A stretch of DNA of 64,000 nt from contig OENT01000177.1 in NCBI GenBank assembly GCA_900239685.1, positions 107,934-171,933 on the forward strand, written 5' to 3'. This DNA comes from Rotaria macrura (lineage: Eukaryota > Rotifera > Eurotatoria > Philodinida > Philodinidae). Under the pieces are notes generated by a model. It was not told where the DNA came from and made no database searches. It worked only from the letters and a program-made list of their open reading frames with translations. Shown here piece by piece: positions 1-17,400 of this stretch (the stretch's first letter is position 1; every line of letters begins with the position of its first letter). The translations under genes and the position numbers were made by a program.

Positions 1-1800
1 ATCTGTCATTTACACGTTTCCATGAATGTGTATTGAACAGATGTTATTTACACAGCATGTATGAGTTTGACTTGATTTTCTTTGTCAGAATAATGTCATG
101 TTTCATAAAGCGTCAGCATCTGAGAGTTTAGAATTTCTATTTGATTCGTACTTGATAATCTACAGTTGAACCTAAGTCCCTGAAAATATCTATGTTTCAA
201 TTAGAAAATATTAGATCTATAACCGATCAATATAGAACCATTACTGTTAATGGTCATATGTCAGTTGTATCAATAGTGTCATATTTTCACGATTGGCATG
301 TCTCTGACTAGATATTGCTTTCGAGAGAAACAAGACCAAGTTAAATTCTATCGTTTCATCTAAAGTTCATTACTTTCACATTGTTTTCATAAATGCAAAA
401 GATAAGTCTATGCCGATAATTTGGTAGATTAGTTGAAGAACCTATTCAAAACTGACTGATGAATACATACATCATGATGGTCAAGTGATTTACTATTGAA
501 CAATGAACTCAATAGAATACCTGTTGTAGACAAGCCATGGGATTGTCTTGACGTCTATTCTTTAGGAGAAGTAAGCTATCCAAAAAAAATGAATTCAATC
601 AAATACTTTTCTCGTTGCACTTAGACGCTCTCTATTGTCTCTCTTTGATCGTAGGTATATACACTTGCCATGCTTTTCATTGATCAATTAGTAAAATGAA
701 ATTGGCGTAATAATCCTCCATAACGTTCAGTTATCGTCAAAAATCTGGATGGTCGAGTAAATATCGACGAATTCGATGTTGATGTAGAAACAAAACATGC
801 TGATATTTACAATATGAACCGGTTGAAAAATGAATATCAATATGATTTTAAACTAGTCAAAATCGAAATTTTATCTCTTTGTTGTCAATATGATATTCCT
901 GAACTATGATACACTGACTATATGATGGCATTACTTATGCTATTGAAAAATATCTAGCACTTCCTTCAGTATTAACTTGTTCTTCTCTCTGTACTTGATC
1001 TTTACACCTCTACTGTCTTATTATATCTATGTACTGCCCAGAAAAAAATATGTCTAGTGGGTTGCAAATAAAAAAGTAAAAATAAACTGTATCGAAATGA
1101 TTACATCAACCATTGTTCATATCTAACATTTAAGAGACAATTTAACGATATTTGCATACAAAAAGAATTAGATAGAAAAAAAAATACATGCTGCTAACGA
1201 AAGTTACGGACGAAAAATTTTAAATCAATGAAGTTTCGATATCAGTTTCAAAATACACAATGACAATGATTAACTGATTCATTTATGCATGCATACAATT
1301 GAGATCGATGATCCTATTGCCTTGATTTCATGATAATCATTTGTAGAAATGATTGGAAGTAACGGATTCTATCTCCAACAGTAAAGTATACCTAATATTA
1401 GTTGACATGCTATGGGGATGATACAGAGTTTAGTATTCCTTGAAAATGCGTGGATACTTCAAAGCATTTTCTCTGGTATCCTGCTTCTCGAAACATGGGT
1501 AGACCAAATAATAGAATATGAATACTTGATCGAGCAGACGATATTTTCATAGTCGTAAGAATATTTGTAAAAAGAAAACTTTCATACTGTCAAAGGTAAT
1601 ATAACAGTTCGATTAGAAAAAGGCAATAAGATTGAAATGTAAGATTGACTAGAGTTCGCTTTTTACGAAGAATAACCATCACCGTGAAATTTATATTCGA
1701 CAAGAATAGCGCGATTTTTAGACTTCTATTGACTACATCTAGTTACCATTGACTTTTTAGTTTGACTGTCAGGTCAAACTGTATTTTTATTTATCGATTA
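1..1800. other. No confident gene; short decayed coding-like patches
   Basis: I see no intact gene here. An open stretch of about 59 codons runs from 730 to 908 on the plus strand and ends in a stop with no obvious splice site. Another short coding-like patch lies near 520-600. Both could be chance or gene decay, and neither matches a family I recognise. Confidence 0.4.
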
Positions 1801-1828
1801 TTTGTTTTTAGTTATTTCTAATTTATCT

Positions 1829-2332
1829 ATGAAATCCTTTACGAAAATCGAACAACGTGGCGATCGCATTCCTAGTCTCATGTCGTCGAAGAAAATTTTT
1901 CATTGGTTTATCGGATTTTTTATTACTGTTCTCGTTATTGTCATAACAGTTATTGTATTTCTTCGACTATCATTCCTGAACTATTGGCGAACGCGTGTCG
2001 CTTCAATGAGCAACCGTAAGAAGTCTAAGTTCAGTATCTCTGCTTCGATACGAACCGAATTTAGTTATCTAACTGAATCTACTCTTGTTCGTCTTGCTTT
2101 CGAAAACTGTCGACTGAATATTAGTCATGTCTCTCTATTAAAATGGACAGCAAGTTTCCACATTCTAGGAGAAGAGACCATTGGGATTTTTTTCTATGAG
2201 ATTTATTTAGTTATTCATTACTTATGTATTATGATGATGTTTCATTACATTCATGCCTTTACTCTCACCTACACTCTAAATGTTTACAAAGACCTATGGA
2301 ATTTATTCGAAATACCAACTAATTTATTATAG
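1829..2332 (+). CDS. Hypothetical ORF with one N-terminal membrane segment
   Basis: This open frame runs from an ATG at 1829 to a stop at 2332, about 167 residues. The N-terminus has a basic, polar stretch of about 27 residues. It is followed by one strong hydrophobic segment (about residues 28-50, rich in Ile, Val and Phe) and then a basic flank, which is the look of a type II membrane anchor. The rest has no motif I recognise. A second short open frame starts at 2366 in another frame, so this may be the first exon of a longer gene or a decayed gene. The EEP gene lies 900 bases downstream on the same strand. Function unknown; it could also be a chance ORF in AT-rich DNA. Confidence 0.25.
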   Translation: MKSFTKIEQRGDRIPSLMSSKKIFHWFIGFFITVLVIVITVIVFLRLSFLNYWRTRVASMSNRKKSKFSISASIRTEFSYLTESTLVRLAFENCRLNISHVSLLKWTASFHILGEETIGIFFYEIYLVIHYLCIMMMFHYIHAFTLTYTLNVYKDLWNLFEIPTNLL

Positions 2333-3247
2333 ATGTCCTTTTACATATAAAAAAAGTCCGATTCAATGGCTAATGGCAAAATGAGTAACGCTAGATTTAG
2401 ACACGGTTGCAGTCAAAAGTCGGAACTATGCATTTTGAAATCATTCGGTACTAAAACAAGAAGAATACCGTTCTGTGTTTTTGTTACATTTTCAAGGCTT
2501 ACTTCTCATGAAAGAAGAATCATCGAAAAACTTTTCATTCAAGATCGACGTCTTAGCAGATTCCTCGAAATCGATCACATTTCCTTCAGCTTTTTATACA
2601 TTCACTTGTGAGTGATATACTTTCTTTCTCAAATGTTTTGAGAACCATGATTTGATTCTTTTAGCAATGTAGAGTTCTTTTCTTTTCCGACGCCACTCGA
2701 GTTTCGTACAGTACAAAATGTTCAAAGAAAATTTTTCTGGTGCATAAAATCCCCAATAATATCAATAGATTAGATTGAATTTTCTATGAACTAATTTTGT
2801 AATCGATTTAAAGTTCAGTTTTCGAGTCCACAAAAACAAATCTTACTATTCTATCTCTGTAATTGTTAAAATTGAAATGATGACAGAAACAAATCATAGA
2901 TAAATTGACCCGTCGTAACTCAAGACTAAATGATTTTTTTTGTTCGATATTTTTGTCAGTTTAAGAACCTATGAATATTCAAAAGCTCATCGATTGCACG
3001 AATAGCTATCTGATTTTAATTGAGCGATTAGTTTATACCGTAGTCTAAAATCTACAAGGGTGTGAAGTTTCACAATTTTTAAGTACTTAACACACCATAT
3101 GAATGACTTTCTTTTTAAATATAACTATTTGATGAGAATGAGTTGAATAGAGAGTAAACACTGACATAGTTCTATTAAGAATATCAAGTTGATTTGCAGC
3201 AACTATGTTCAAATAGTCAGATTTAAAAAAATTTTACGTTTTGTCTT

Positions 3248-4316
3248 ATGAAAGTGCACTTACTATTTATTGTTTTAGTTACGTACAATGATCAGAGTAT
3301 ATGGAGTTCATCATCGGAAGATGTAACTAGAAATGATATCAACGCTCGTGTGACTCCAACTGAGCCCATGTACGACGATGGAAGTCAAATATTGATAGAT
3401 AATGATCTTCATTCATCTGCATTAGATTTTCCATTGATCTTGATGACGTTCAATGTTCAATTTTATCAAACTAGTAAAACAACCACTCCAATTGCTAATT
3501 TTATCCTGGAATATCAACCTGATGTGGTTTGTCTTCAAGAAAATAAGCAATATCATGATTGGACAATGACAACTTTCATACCGTTAAATTTAAGCTCATC
3601 TTATATTCTTGCATCTGATTGTCAGACTGAAATAATCGGTGATTATAGTTTATCGAATACTATCTATGTTCATCGAAAGCACATGTATCAGCATTTTTCA
3701 TACCATCCTGTTAATCTTACGCTAGGCGGTAGACTACAGCGATGTGCTAATGTTATTCAGTTGTATGATACTACTATCGCCAATGTACATTTATCTGGCG
3801 AAGGATTAGATGATCAGATGCACAGACAATTGCGACACCAAAAACGGTTGCAATTAAAAGAAATCGTGAGAATATATGATCCTGACATAATCATGGGTGA
3901 GATGAAAGAAAATATTAATTTATGATTTCATTTTATTTCTATCTTTATTTTTAAATCATATAGGTGATTTCAACAGTGAAAATTCAAATCAAGTTGCCTC
4001 TGCATACCTAAGAAAATATGATTTCTACAGAAGATTTTCCATACCTGAGAAAGCGGTGTTTTTTCGCTATTATATGGATGGTGCACACTATTTACGTGAC
4101 TACTCGCCCTATGTTCCTGCCTACAATGAATCATTTATTGGAGTAACTAGTATATATGGTGGCACACCTGATTGGGTTTATGTAAAAAATAAAACACGTC
4201 TAACAGGTGGAATCAAAAATTATCATACGATCAATGCAACATTGTCCGATCATAATGCAGTAGCCGTCGAGTACATATTTTCGAAGAAAACAAGAATCTA
4301 TTCGATGATTTCTTAA
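3248..4316 (+). CDS. Secreted endonuclease/exonuclease/phosphatase (DNase I/sphingomyelinase-like fold)
   Basis: Two exons, 3248-3896 and 3964-4316, are joined across a 67-nt GT..AG intron and give 333 residues. The join restores the GDFN catalytic motif in frame, which fixes the intron. The protein opens with a short hydrophobic, signal-peptide-like segment (residues about 1-15). The family's metal-binding and catalytic signature follows in order: LMTFNVQ (about residue 75), VVCLQEN (about 95), a NVHLSG strand (about 180), MGDFNS (about 215) and a C-terminal SDHNAV (about 318). All key residues (Asn, Glu, Asp, Asn, Asp, His) are visible, so the enzyme is probably active as a Mg-dependent phosphodiesterase. 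The substrate cannot be told from sequence: neutral sphingomyelinase-like and DNase I-like members share these motifs. The likely location is extracellular or vesicular. The ATG at 3248 was chosen because it directly precedes the hydrophobic leader. Confidence 0.85.
3897..3963 (+). other. Intron of the EEP gene
   Basis: The donor is GTGAG and the acceptor ATATAG. The intron is T-rich before the acceptor and splits a Gly codon, G|GT. Reading through it meets a stop within 30 bases, so splicing is required to reach the conserved GDFN motif. Confidence 0.85.
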
Positions 4317-7300
4317 AATTCTTGTCGATTAATTTCTGTGCAAACGAAAGAAAATCATGAAATTATCTATACTAGTGAGAACGGTTCAACGTGAGTATAG
4401 TTAAACTTGAAAAACCTTCATATGAATACGGATGTTGACACGTTGAATAAATCACATTTCAAGTCCACATTTCGAGTTTCTTATAAAACAGAACACTGTT
4501 AAAGGTAGATGTATGTATTCATTGAAAATCGAATATGGACTTGATACGTTTATATTCTTGGTATTATCAAATGATAAATAGAATGCGTATATTGTTTTTT
4601 TTTCACTTTGCTCATATGAGTATGAAAAATCTCATGTTTATTCATTCCACTGGACACTCATTCTAATTGATTTCTAGTCAATATGATGATTATAAGCACT
4701 ACATTAAATTTCATTGAAATCCAACGAACGATCAGTTACAGGCTACTGAAAACAATCTAGTAGCCTTATGTTAGTATAAATAATTGAGAGTCGAGTACAT
4801 CTTCTTCGGACAATGAAGGAAAAATCGAACACAAAAATTAACATAATGAATCGCCAGTGTGTTCATAGTATTATTGACAATGATTCGATGGTTCTCTCTC
4901 TTATCTTTTCGGTAAAATATTTGCTCTCCTACAAGTATCGAAGGAAAAAACTTCGTACAAAAACTTTGGTCAACAGGAAATAAGATGTTATAGATCTTAA
5001 AGTATTTCAGAACTGTCAAAACGCAAAATAGATACTTACCTGTCTATTTATTCAATATGGAAAAGGAAAACGATTACATTTGACATGGCACTAACAAATC
5101 TAGAAAGAAGCGTGCATTTCGATTGAAAATTTCCAAGTTTTCCAGGATTCGGTGATTCACAGCAAATTTACTAAGCAAATCTTTCTTTCTAATTTTTATT
5201 CAATGAATAGTCTCGATCAGATTAGATATTACTTGAAAACATTTTACTTGTCAATCAGTATTCTATTCTAACAGTTTACTTGATCCTCGTATTAATTGTT
5301 CACTTTTAAATTTAGAGGCTTATTAATATGTTCGTCGTGGTTTAAATCATGTTCCTTCGCAGAAATATTTTACATTTAAAAAATAAAATGATTATACTTA
5401 TGATTAATCATGAAACGATCTAGAAAACTAATGACTATTCAATGACTACATGAGATGTGTTAATTATTCTTATTCTCACACGTCAGTCTATATGAACTTT
5501 GTTTCATAAAAAACAAGACATAGAAACGAAGTTGAACTGACTCACAAAAAAAATATTTAAATTTACCGCGCCTAACCAATTCACTATCATTTTTCTTTAC
5601 TCAATGCTACTGATAAGAATCTATGAACAAATACCTAAAATATCATCTGTATTTAGATAATAAATATTCACAAGTAAAAAACTATTGTCTTTTTCTCATA
5701 TCTATTGATGTTTTCTGAATGAGTCGATTTCTACCTACCAATATATCAGACTGATTACTATGATCTCTAAAGTTTTCAACAGAAAAAAGCCACATGACAT
5801 GTTTCTTTTCAAGCGTGATTATGTTTGATAGAGCCATAGATCTTCTCGAAAATTTTTGGCATCTGTTTTATAATCAATTTTCACTGGAATACACTATTAA
5901 AACTATTGCCATTTAATCATGCACAATCATTGAACTTTATTCGATACAAAAATGAATTTGTTAGTTTTTCCTATGGTTGTACGTAGATTGTATTCAATAT
6001 ACTATTTCAGTCTTTCCGTTCAGCAACAATAGATCGGAATCAGAGACTATCATAGAACATGATGAATTCAAATAGAAATAGTTTTATTACATTTTTAGTC
6101 AAGATCTTTGATGTTCAATATGTTTCGATCATCGAAGAAGAATGATATTTTAAGAATTTTTCCTAACGACTCAAATGAATTACAAAACTGAAATTGAGTA
6201 CAAGTGTAGGCGATGTTAGAATAAGCGTATGACCTTGAAAGCGAACTTCAACAAAGACAATGAAAGCAAAAGTAATGTTTCAATCGAGAAATCCAATTGT
6301 AATCGACTCAATTGGAAAATAGTTTATTTGAATCAAACATCTTTTAAGAATAGATAATTGTTAAGTAGAAAAGCGTATTTTTGTACTTCATGGTACTTTT
6401 CTAAAGAATACAAGGACCCTTTGCTTCTCTCGAAGATTATCCTATTTATAAACAATTCATAATCAAATAACGAATAGAGAAAGATTTTTGTCTCTAGTAG
6501 GTAAATTAACATGATACTTGGCATAACAACAACATATCTTAATCAATATTCTTAATTTTCATCATCGACGTCACTTTGCCATGTGATGCTATCAAAAAAC
6601 AATAAGTATCAAGTGATACATGAAAAAATTTCTTCTATATATTTCATTTCCAAATCTAATATCATGTCTTTTTTGTGAACTGCTTGATAAAAAATACAGA
6701 CGCGGTTCTCAGAAAATAGTTTCCTTTTCATTTCTTCTGCCAAGGGCTTTAAAAGAATGTCTTTTTGACGATTTCTGATAGCAATCAATAGTCGTACGGA
6801 CGAAACATCTCCTATTTAAGTACATGTATCATATTGAATGATAAGCAATAACCAATAAAAAAGAAACACTCAATATCATTAGATTTGTAAGTGCTGGTCA
6901 ACTATTTAATTAGATTAAATCAAACCAAACGTAACTGTATACAAGTTCTTTTATAAATCAAGGCGATACATGTCACATGACACTGATAATAAAAATCGAT
7001 GCACATTTGTATACATAAGATTAATTGTAGCATCGTAATCGAGTTGGCAAGATCACTTGGTGTGTAGTTTTGTTTTCACATATTTTATTTTTACATTCAA
7101 TCGTTTCAATAGAACATTTTTCTATTGAGAAAATCAACGATGATTACTAAACTGACGATAGATCAAATCTTTCAAGTTTCTACTTAAATCATAACTTCTT
7201 CTAACACATATACGAATCCTATCGAGAAAATTTTCACGAAAAAATCACAAGGTAATCAGGTTCATTGTTGTGGGACTATGATCTCATGAAAAACGAGCAT

Positions 7301-8717
7301 AATTTAGATAATAGTGTGACAATCATGTCAACCTAGAAATAAATCTTTGTATCATCTAATAAGTTATCCTTATCAATTAGCATGCTGTTTAATAGAAATA
7401 GAATCATCGATCAACTAGCCTTACATCTTCATAGGTCACTGTGTTTTTCTTCGAATAGTACGACCGAACAGTTTTTTATTAACGTACGAACTACATGAAT
7501 TCATACATCTGATTATGAATGGCACATAAGCAATGTCTCTTGACACTGTTAATATGACATTTGTTGTTTTATTCGATAAGAAAGAAAAAAAATTTTAAAG
7601 ATGATGTACCCATTTATTGTCGATTCTTTGCATTTGTTCAGAACTCTATTAAGTACAAAGCGAATTATAATTTTGGTTATTCTACTGAGATAATTCATTT
7701 ATATCATTTGACGATTTACTAAATGGAACAATTATGTTGATCTTTGTACTTTTTAATATACTAATGCTTAGCACTTTGTATCATTTTTCTTTCCAGTGTC
7801 ATCTCATATATCCTAATAGAAGAAAATGTTTACTTTCTCTAGAAAGATCTCTTCTTCTTTTTTCTATATGGTTCTCTTGATCTATGATCATTCAATAATT
7901 TCTATGTGTGTAGGAAATTTTCTTGTATTTTAAATCACAAAGAAAACTCTTTTTCACGTCAAATAGATCTTCTCTTCTTATGATCACAACCGTAACTTAG
8001 TTTCATAATCAACAAATCTCGAAATGGAATTGATTCAATCTTTCCTTGAACAATATTTCCCATTGAAAACTCTATTTCAAACTAATAACTTAGGTGATCT
8101 ATATACTTGTGAATGAATTCATAAGCTTGAATCAATTTACCGTTCATTTATCTTTTCTCAATTTAATAATTATCCGTAGTAAGTCTTACTACGTAGATGA
8201 ATATTATATCGAATAATTCATTCTCTCATTTCTCAAAATAAGTCAATTGTTCTTAATCATATTTGCCTATAAGTTCGTTGAAATAAATCGATTACTTGAT
8301 AAAATCCGAGAGCACAAGGAATCAATCTGCAGTAGCCATGCAAATATGTTTATACACATATACACATTTTCCCAACAAATTCACACATATGGCACTCCTA
8401 TAAATGTGCAAGTTCGATTGCTTGCGGCATCAATAGACATAGCGAACAGTTTTCTTCCTTTTCTTGTGCTTGCAAGCTACTTGATCCACTCATTGAAGAG
8501 CATAGATATATAGATTGTTTTTCTGGTTGTATGCGTAAGTATGCTCACTCGTTTTTGTTGCCGCAAAGAAAAAGTTTGATTAGTGCGCTTGGCTGCACGC
8601 ATTTCTGATAGGCGGGAATTTAGATTACAAGACGAACGAAAGAAATATTAGAAAAAGAAAAAGAAAAGTGGCACCTGGCACGTTCAGTCAATCGAATATG
8701 TATCTATCTTTCATTTG

Positions 8718-8749
<32 letters not shown>

Positions 8750-8842
8750 AGTATATATATGTATTTGTCAAAAGTGCAGAAGAAAAAAAAATACAATAAG
8801 AAAAAAAAAGAGAAAAAGCAAGCTTATAATAACAAAACATAG
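4317..8842. other. Intergenic, no gene recognised
   Basis: About 4.5 kb of AT-rich DNA with only short open frames of low complexity. A (TA)n-type microsatellite lies at about 8717-8764, just past the 3' end of the AP-2 gene. No tRNA, transposon end or conserved protein motif was seen. Confidence 0.5.
8717..8764. repeat. (TA)n/(GTATAT)n microsatellite
   Basis: A run of alternating T and A with interspersed G lies 80 bases past the AP-2 stop codon, probably in or just beyond the 3' UTR. Confidence 0.8.
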
Positions 8843-12111
<3,269 letters not shown>

Positions 12112-14435
12112 ACGATGATGTTGTTGAACTTTTTTTTCTTCTTATTCTTCTTCTTCGTTCTCAGGAGTGCTATGTTCGCTCTCCTGCGGCAGTTCGACGA
12201 ACGATGATGAGATGACAACAATAAACACCCGAAGCAAAAAATGCACGACGATGGAATTATACGTGTATATGTGTGTGTCTTTGTCGTGATGCACACAAAC
12301 ACACAGTGAAAAAAGAGGAGAGAAAAAAGAGAGCAAGAGAGTAAACGAGAGAAAAAAATGTCGACAAATACACAAACGATGACGATCAATTCGATGATGA
12401 TGTCCAATTTCCTTTTTTTTTTATTTTACTCTTGTTGCCAGAGGCTAAATTTTATAATAGTATGAGAAAGAGAAAGAAGTCAACCTGCATTGATAGAAAA
12501 GAAAATAAATAAATATATTACATCACATACACGTATGCATATATGTATAATATACAATACATATATAAACTACGTTTTCTTTTTCTCTTCGGCAAGCAAA
12601 ACTTGTTGTATGTGCACTGAGCCAAGTGGATTTCTTTTCTCTACATTTGTTCGTTCTCTGTTTTCGACCAATCGTGCCCTCCGGCATCATGCAAGCTCGT
12701 ACAAGCCAATCGGCGAAATTCGCTGCATCCTCGGGCATCAGCGATTGGGTGAACGATTTTTTTCTTTCCCATTTCTTCTTCTTCTTTTCTTACTGTCTCT
12801 GTTTCTTCTTTTCCATTCTCACTCGTCTGATCCGAAAAGAGCGAACGGGGAAAAGAAAAGTAGCTGCTACTAATAAACCCCATCCTATGATCGACGCCAT
12901 AGCTCGTCTATGGAGATGTCTGCAACATGTTCGGTCGTTTTTCTCTTTTTTCCCCCAAACGTTCCTACTGTCACTACTATTACTACTGCAAGCAACATCA
13001 TCATCGATTCCGGCTATTAGTAATAGTAAAGGAAAGAAAAGAAAAGAAGGCAGCTCGCAACTAAATCAATATCCGGGATAGCGGTCAGCATTTGCAAACA
13101 TGCCTACACACATAAGACAAAGAATGTGGCACCGGAAGCGTGAAACAGAGAGAAAGAGAGATCTTTCCGTGACAACATCGACTACATTCGCATACATACG
13201 TATAAAGACAAAAAAACGTCCAAGAGTGTCTCAAGTGTTGTTATGCGCGATGAAGGGATCACGTAGGAAAAAAAAGAAAAAAAAACGAGTAGGATTGATG
13301 ATAGATGTACACGGAAGCATAAACATAGTAAGAGCTATACAACGAGCTATGAATACATTAAGTCCTCAGATAAGCCGACAAACGACTGAACAGGTGAGGA
13401 TGATGCATCAAGGCGTAGTCAATCTTTAAATCGTAAGCTTCTTTTACGACAGGTGATGTGATGAGATGCAGAAAATACTACTGCTTGGCTTAACTGAATC
13501 GTTTTTTTTTGTTCATTATAAAAACCAAAAGAATAAACAAGCAGAAAATTTTCTCCTGTAGCATTTATCTTACGAGAATAAAAGACTCCTATCTTAATTA
13601 TTCCACTAATTGTCGAAGAAACATGAAGAATTCGATGACTGGTTAAAACATTTCATACATTGTTATTCGATCACTCCTTGAACAAGATCAAATATGCAAA
13701 GATTTTGAATATAATTCCACTTGAGCATAGTTTGATGCAATATTTCTCAGATTCTATATCAATTTGGAATAATCCTAATCATCTAAATGAGTAGTAGAGA
13801 CGCTTAGAAATATGATGTCACTGCTACGTCATAGCACTCTGCAAGCTTGTAAATAAAAAATTTTAAGACATATTTTGAAAATCTTATTAGCAAAATTAAA
13901 TTATGTTAAAATATTTATCATTATTCACTCCAGAATTTTTTCCTTGCCTCTTTTTCTCAATCTTTTCAGTCAAATTACTGGCTTTCCTGATCACGTATTT
14001 ATCTTGATTACATCCACATACTTTTCATCTAATCTTTTCAACTAAGAAAAAGAGCGTAGTATAAAAGAATTTTCGCCATATATGCGAACAAATAATTATT
14101 AATTGTTGTTAAATAGCTATGTTTGCTTTTATTCTATTGCCCTTCTGAATAGATAATTTTAAAAATACACATTTCTCTCATGGGGAGGCGGCTGTATCAC
14201 GTAATGCATTGACAGTCTTCATGTATTCGATTACGATTTTATTGATTGTGCCTAACGAAGCTTGACGTAGTGTCACGCGCGGTGACATCTTCATAAATTT
14301 TTTTTTCTTCAATTGCATTTCGTATCTTATAATATATAGACAATGCATTAAGAGAGACGATTTTCACGCCTTTGAAAAACACATCTTCGTCAGAAAGATA
14401 GTTTTATTGTCAACGATAGATAGAGACGAACAGGC

Positions 14436-14456
14436 AGAGAGAGAGAGAGAGAGAGA
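14436..14456. repeat. (GA)n microsatellite
   Basis: About ten AG units, ending in a short A-rich tail. Confidence 0.8.
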
Positions 14457-17400
14457 AAGATGCTCGTTTGTGTTACCGAATCTTGTGTAGTTTATCGACT
14501 TTCTATCTAAATACCCTCTAGCAACAAGTACATATATGTATGTATACAGCAAGACTTGATTCAAAGGAAGTGTGGCAGATTTTAATCTATTTAACGATGC
14601 AAGTCAGTCCGAAACAGAGTGCGATATTTTCAATTGACAATTCAATTTATTTAAATTTTATAGATAGATTCAGAAAAAGAAAACGTTTAACTAACTGTTA
14701 TAAGAAATTTTCTCATTAAAATCTAAAGAAATCTGACACACGTTCAAGTAGTTACTGTCTGCCTATTCATTAGAAGATAATATGGTCATGTAAAGCGGCA
14801 GTATTTCTTGTTCCTGTTTTGTAATATGAGTACTGTGAATCTCATCTATCTTCATAAAAGAAGAGGAAGAAGAAGAAGACGGAAAAAAACGATTGTATAT
14901 ATTTTTAAAGTCGGGTTCCGCTTTTTTGCACTTCAAATATGTAATCAATCTCACCTGATAATACGACAAAAGAACCATATTGTTGTTATTTTTTTTTTGT
15001 TATTCGTATATATGAATTATATTTGTGATATGGCCTTAAGACAAGCTTACAAATAGAAAATCGATTTTTTTCTTCGTTATCAATACGTCCATTGGTCAAT
15101 ACATTTATAGTTTATGTTAATAATTTTTCTCTCTTCTGTCTGCTTGCCTGTCTGTCTGTCTCTCTGTTTCTCTTCGTTCTCCTATTGGAGGTATCAATAT
15201 GTATATGAAGTCTACCATCATTAATGATGAATTTTGTTTTCTTCATCGAGACAATTTAACTGTTGCGACATTTTCTTAAATTTGAAACGTTCCACTGACA
15301 ATATATTATTTCATTTTATTTATTTTTTATTGGTTGAATAATGCTGGGAAAAGATTATCAATCATTGCCTCCTCCCGATCAATAAGCGTTCCTTTCACTT
15401 GTTGAGTAGGCCATTGAGCTAGTTGTTACTGGTGTATACATACATATATATATATATATGCCGACTTTGCTCATGCACTTTTCACATCATGCATTTAAAA
15501 CGCCTGATCATTGTCGTCGAGCATAAGTGGTACTCTTTTCTGATAGTGCGCTTACATTTAAAAAAATCTTACATTTGATATTGACGATAGCAACTTAGTA
15601 TTGAAATAAAGAGTCAGAGTGAAGAAGAAAGTCGAACCACTTAATGGCGACAATACTTTTCTAATCAATTCAAATGAATAAAATGAACACAAAAAATAAA
15701 CGAGGTCATCAAATGGAAACGATCTATCGTAAAAATTAAACTTCGAACTAAATAGTTGTTTATAATGACAAGAATAAAGACATGAACAAAAAAATTCAAT
15801 CATCTCTCAATATGGCGATGTGTGAAATGTAATCATGAACATGGATTGATAGTGCTGAATTTTATATTATTATTCTTATTCAAGATAAAACACCTTACAC
15901 CACAATCTAAACAAAAGCTCGTGTCTGAGAGAAAAACAACTGACGAGAATAATGTTTTATAATAACAATCAATAGTGAATAGTTTTTTTAAGATATTTTT
16001 TGTCAAAATAATCACATATATATGTCTGTGTGTGTGTGCGTGCATGGATAGATGGATGAGTGACGTTCTCTCTAAGCTCCTCTCTGCTCACAGCTATTGG
16101 CGTCAGTCAAAAGCCTCCGGAAATGGATATATGCGTAGTAGAAACATTCATCGCAGGAAATGGATACAAAAAAAAACTAATAATAAAAATAACAACAACA
16201 TATTCTGCCAATTTAGCTCATAAACATTCTTTATTCGTGGAGGTAATTACATAGATAGAGACAAACAGTGTATATCCTGCTGAGCGCGTGCCAGTTCACA
16301 TTCTGTTTTTTTTGATCTCAAAAGAAATGTGACATCATACATTATGATTATGTCGACACTCAAGATGACTTCGTCTTGCTTTTTAATCAAATCAAATTGG
16401 TCGTGTATATATATATGTATGAATATACATAGAGTTTTTCTGTCAACAAGTATCTTGCTGAGTAATATCAGTGCCGCATATTCTTTTGATTGTAAATATT
16501 CATACTGAGTTCTTAGAATATTTTCACTCTGATATTGTATAACAATAAAATTGAGTAAGTTAAAGTACAAGTCCCTTGATATTCAATTCGCCAGCTAAAA
16601 CAAAATGACATCGAATGCAAATATGTACAGATGATATCAAAAAAAGAGAAGAAAGTATCTTATGGAAAAATCTTAATTGAAATTGGCTCAGCTTGTTATA
16701 TGAGGATATCAGATTGAATTCAATTGACGACCTTGGTCTGCGATAAAGATAGCTAGAAATTCGTTTAGGTATGTATATATATATATATATACATTGTAAG
16801 TATGCATAAAAACAAGGACATCATTAATGTAATAAAGAAAAATAATCATATTAACCTCTAAAACATATCTTTATTGATAATGACAATAAATAGCAGAAAT
16901 TTTACCTTGATAGAAGAAAAACAAAACTAAATATTGAATAACATATCGTCGAAAGAAAAGACGAAGATCAATCAGTTTAATTTTTCCAGTTATGCTTTGT
17001 TTAATAGTCATTGAAAAGAGGTTGACTAGCATTTTCTTTTGAATAAATGAAGTGATTTTGTATGATTCATCTTTTTTGTTTCCTTTTGTTTCCAGAAATG
17101 TTCGTGTTTGTTTTGATTATTAATATTAAAAATAGTCTAAATTGAGATCAATCTAACGATTTTGAAACATTCCTATTTTTCAATTTGACAATCATTCGAA
17201 CTCATGAAAAAGAACTAGAAGATTGTTTCTATTTGCACTTTCTTCTTTTAACCAGTCCAGCTGTCACATTGCTAACTCAATTCTATAAAGAGAGAATTGT
17301 CTAGCCACGCACACACTGTATTATTTTATATCGCTGATCATCGAGTGCTTGCCTCTTATATGACCATTTGTACGGGTTAGTTCAAGCACGAAATTGCACA

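Noticed and set aside
12120-13430. Many overlapping open frames on both strands upstream of AP-2
   Set aside because: They are low-complexity (runs of Phe, Leu, Lys, Ser) and sit on purine- or pyrimidine-rich DNA. None has a domain.
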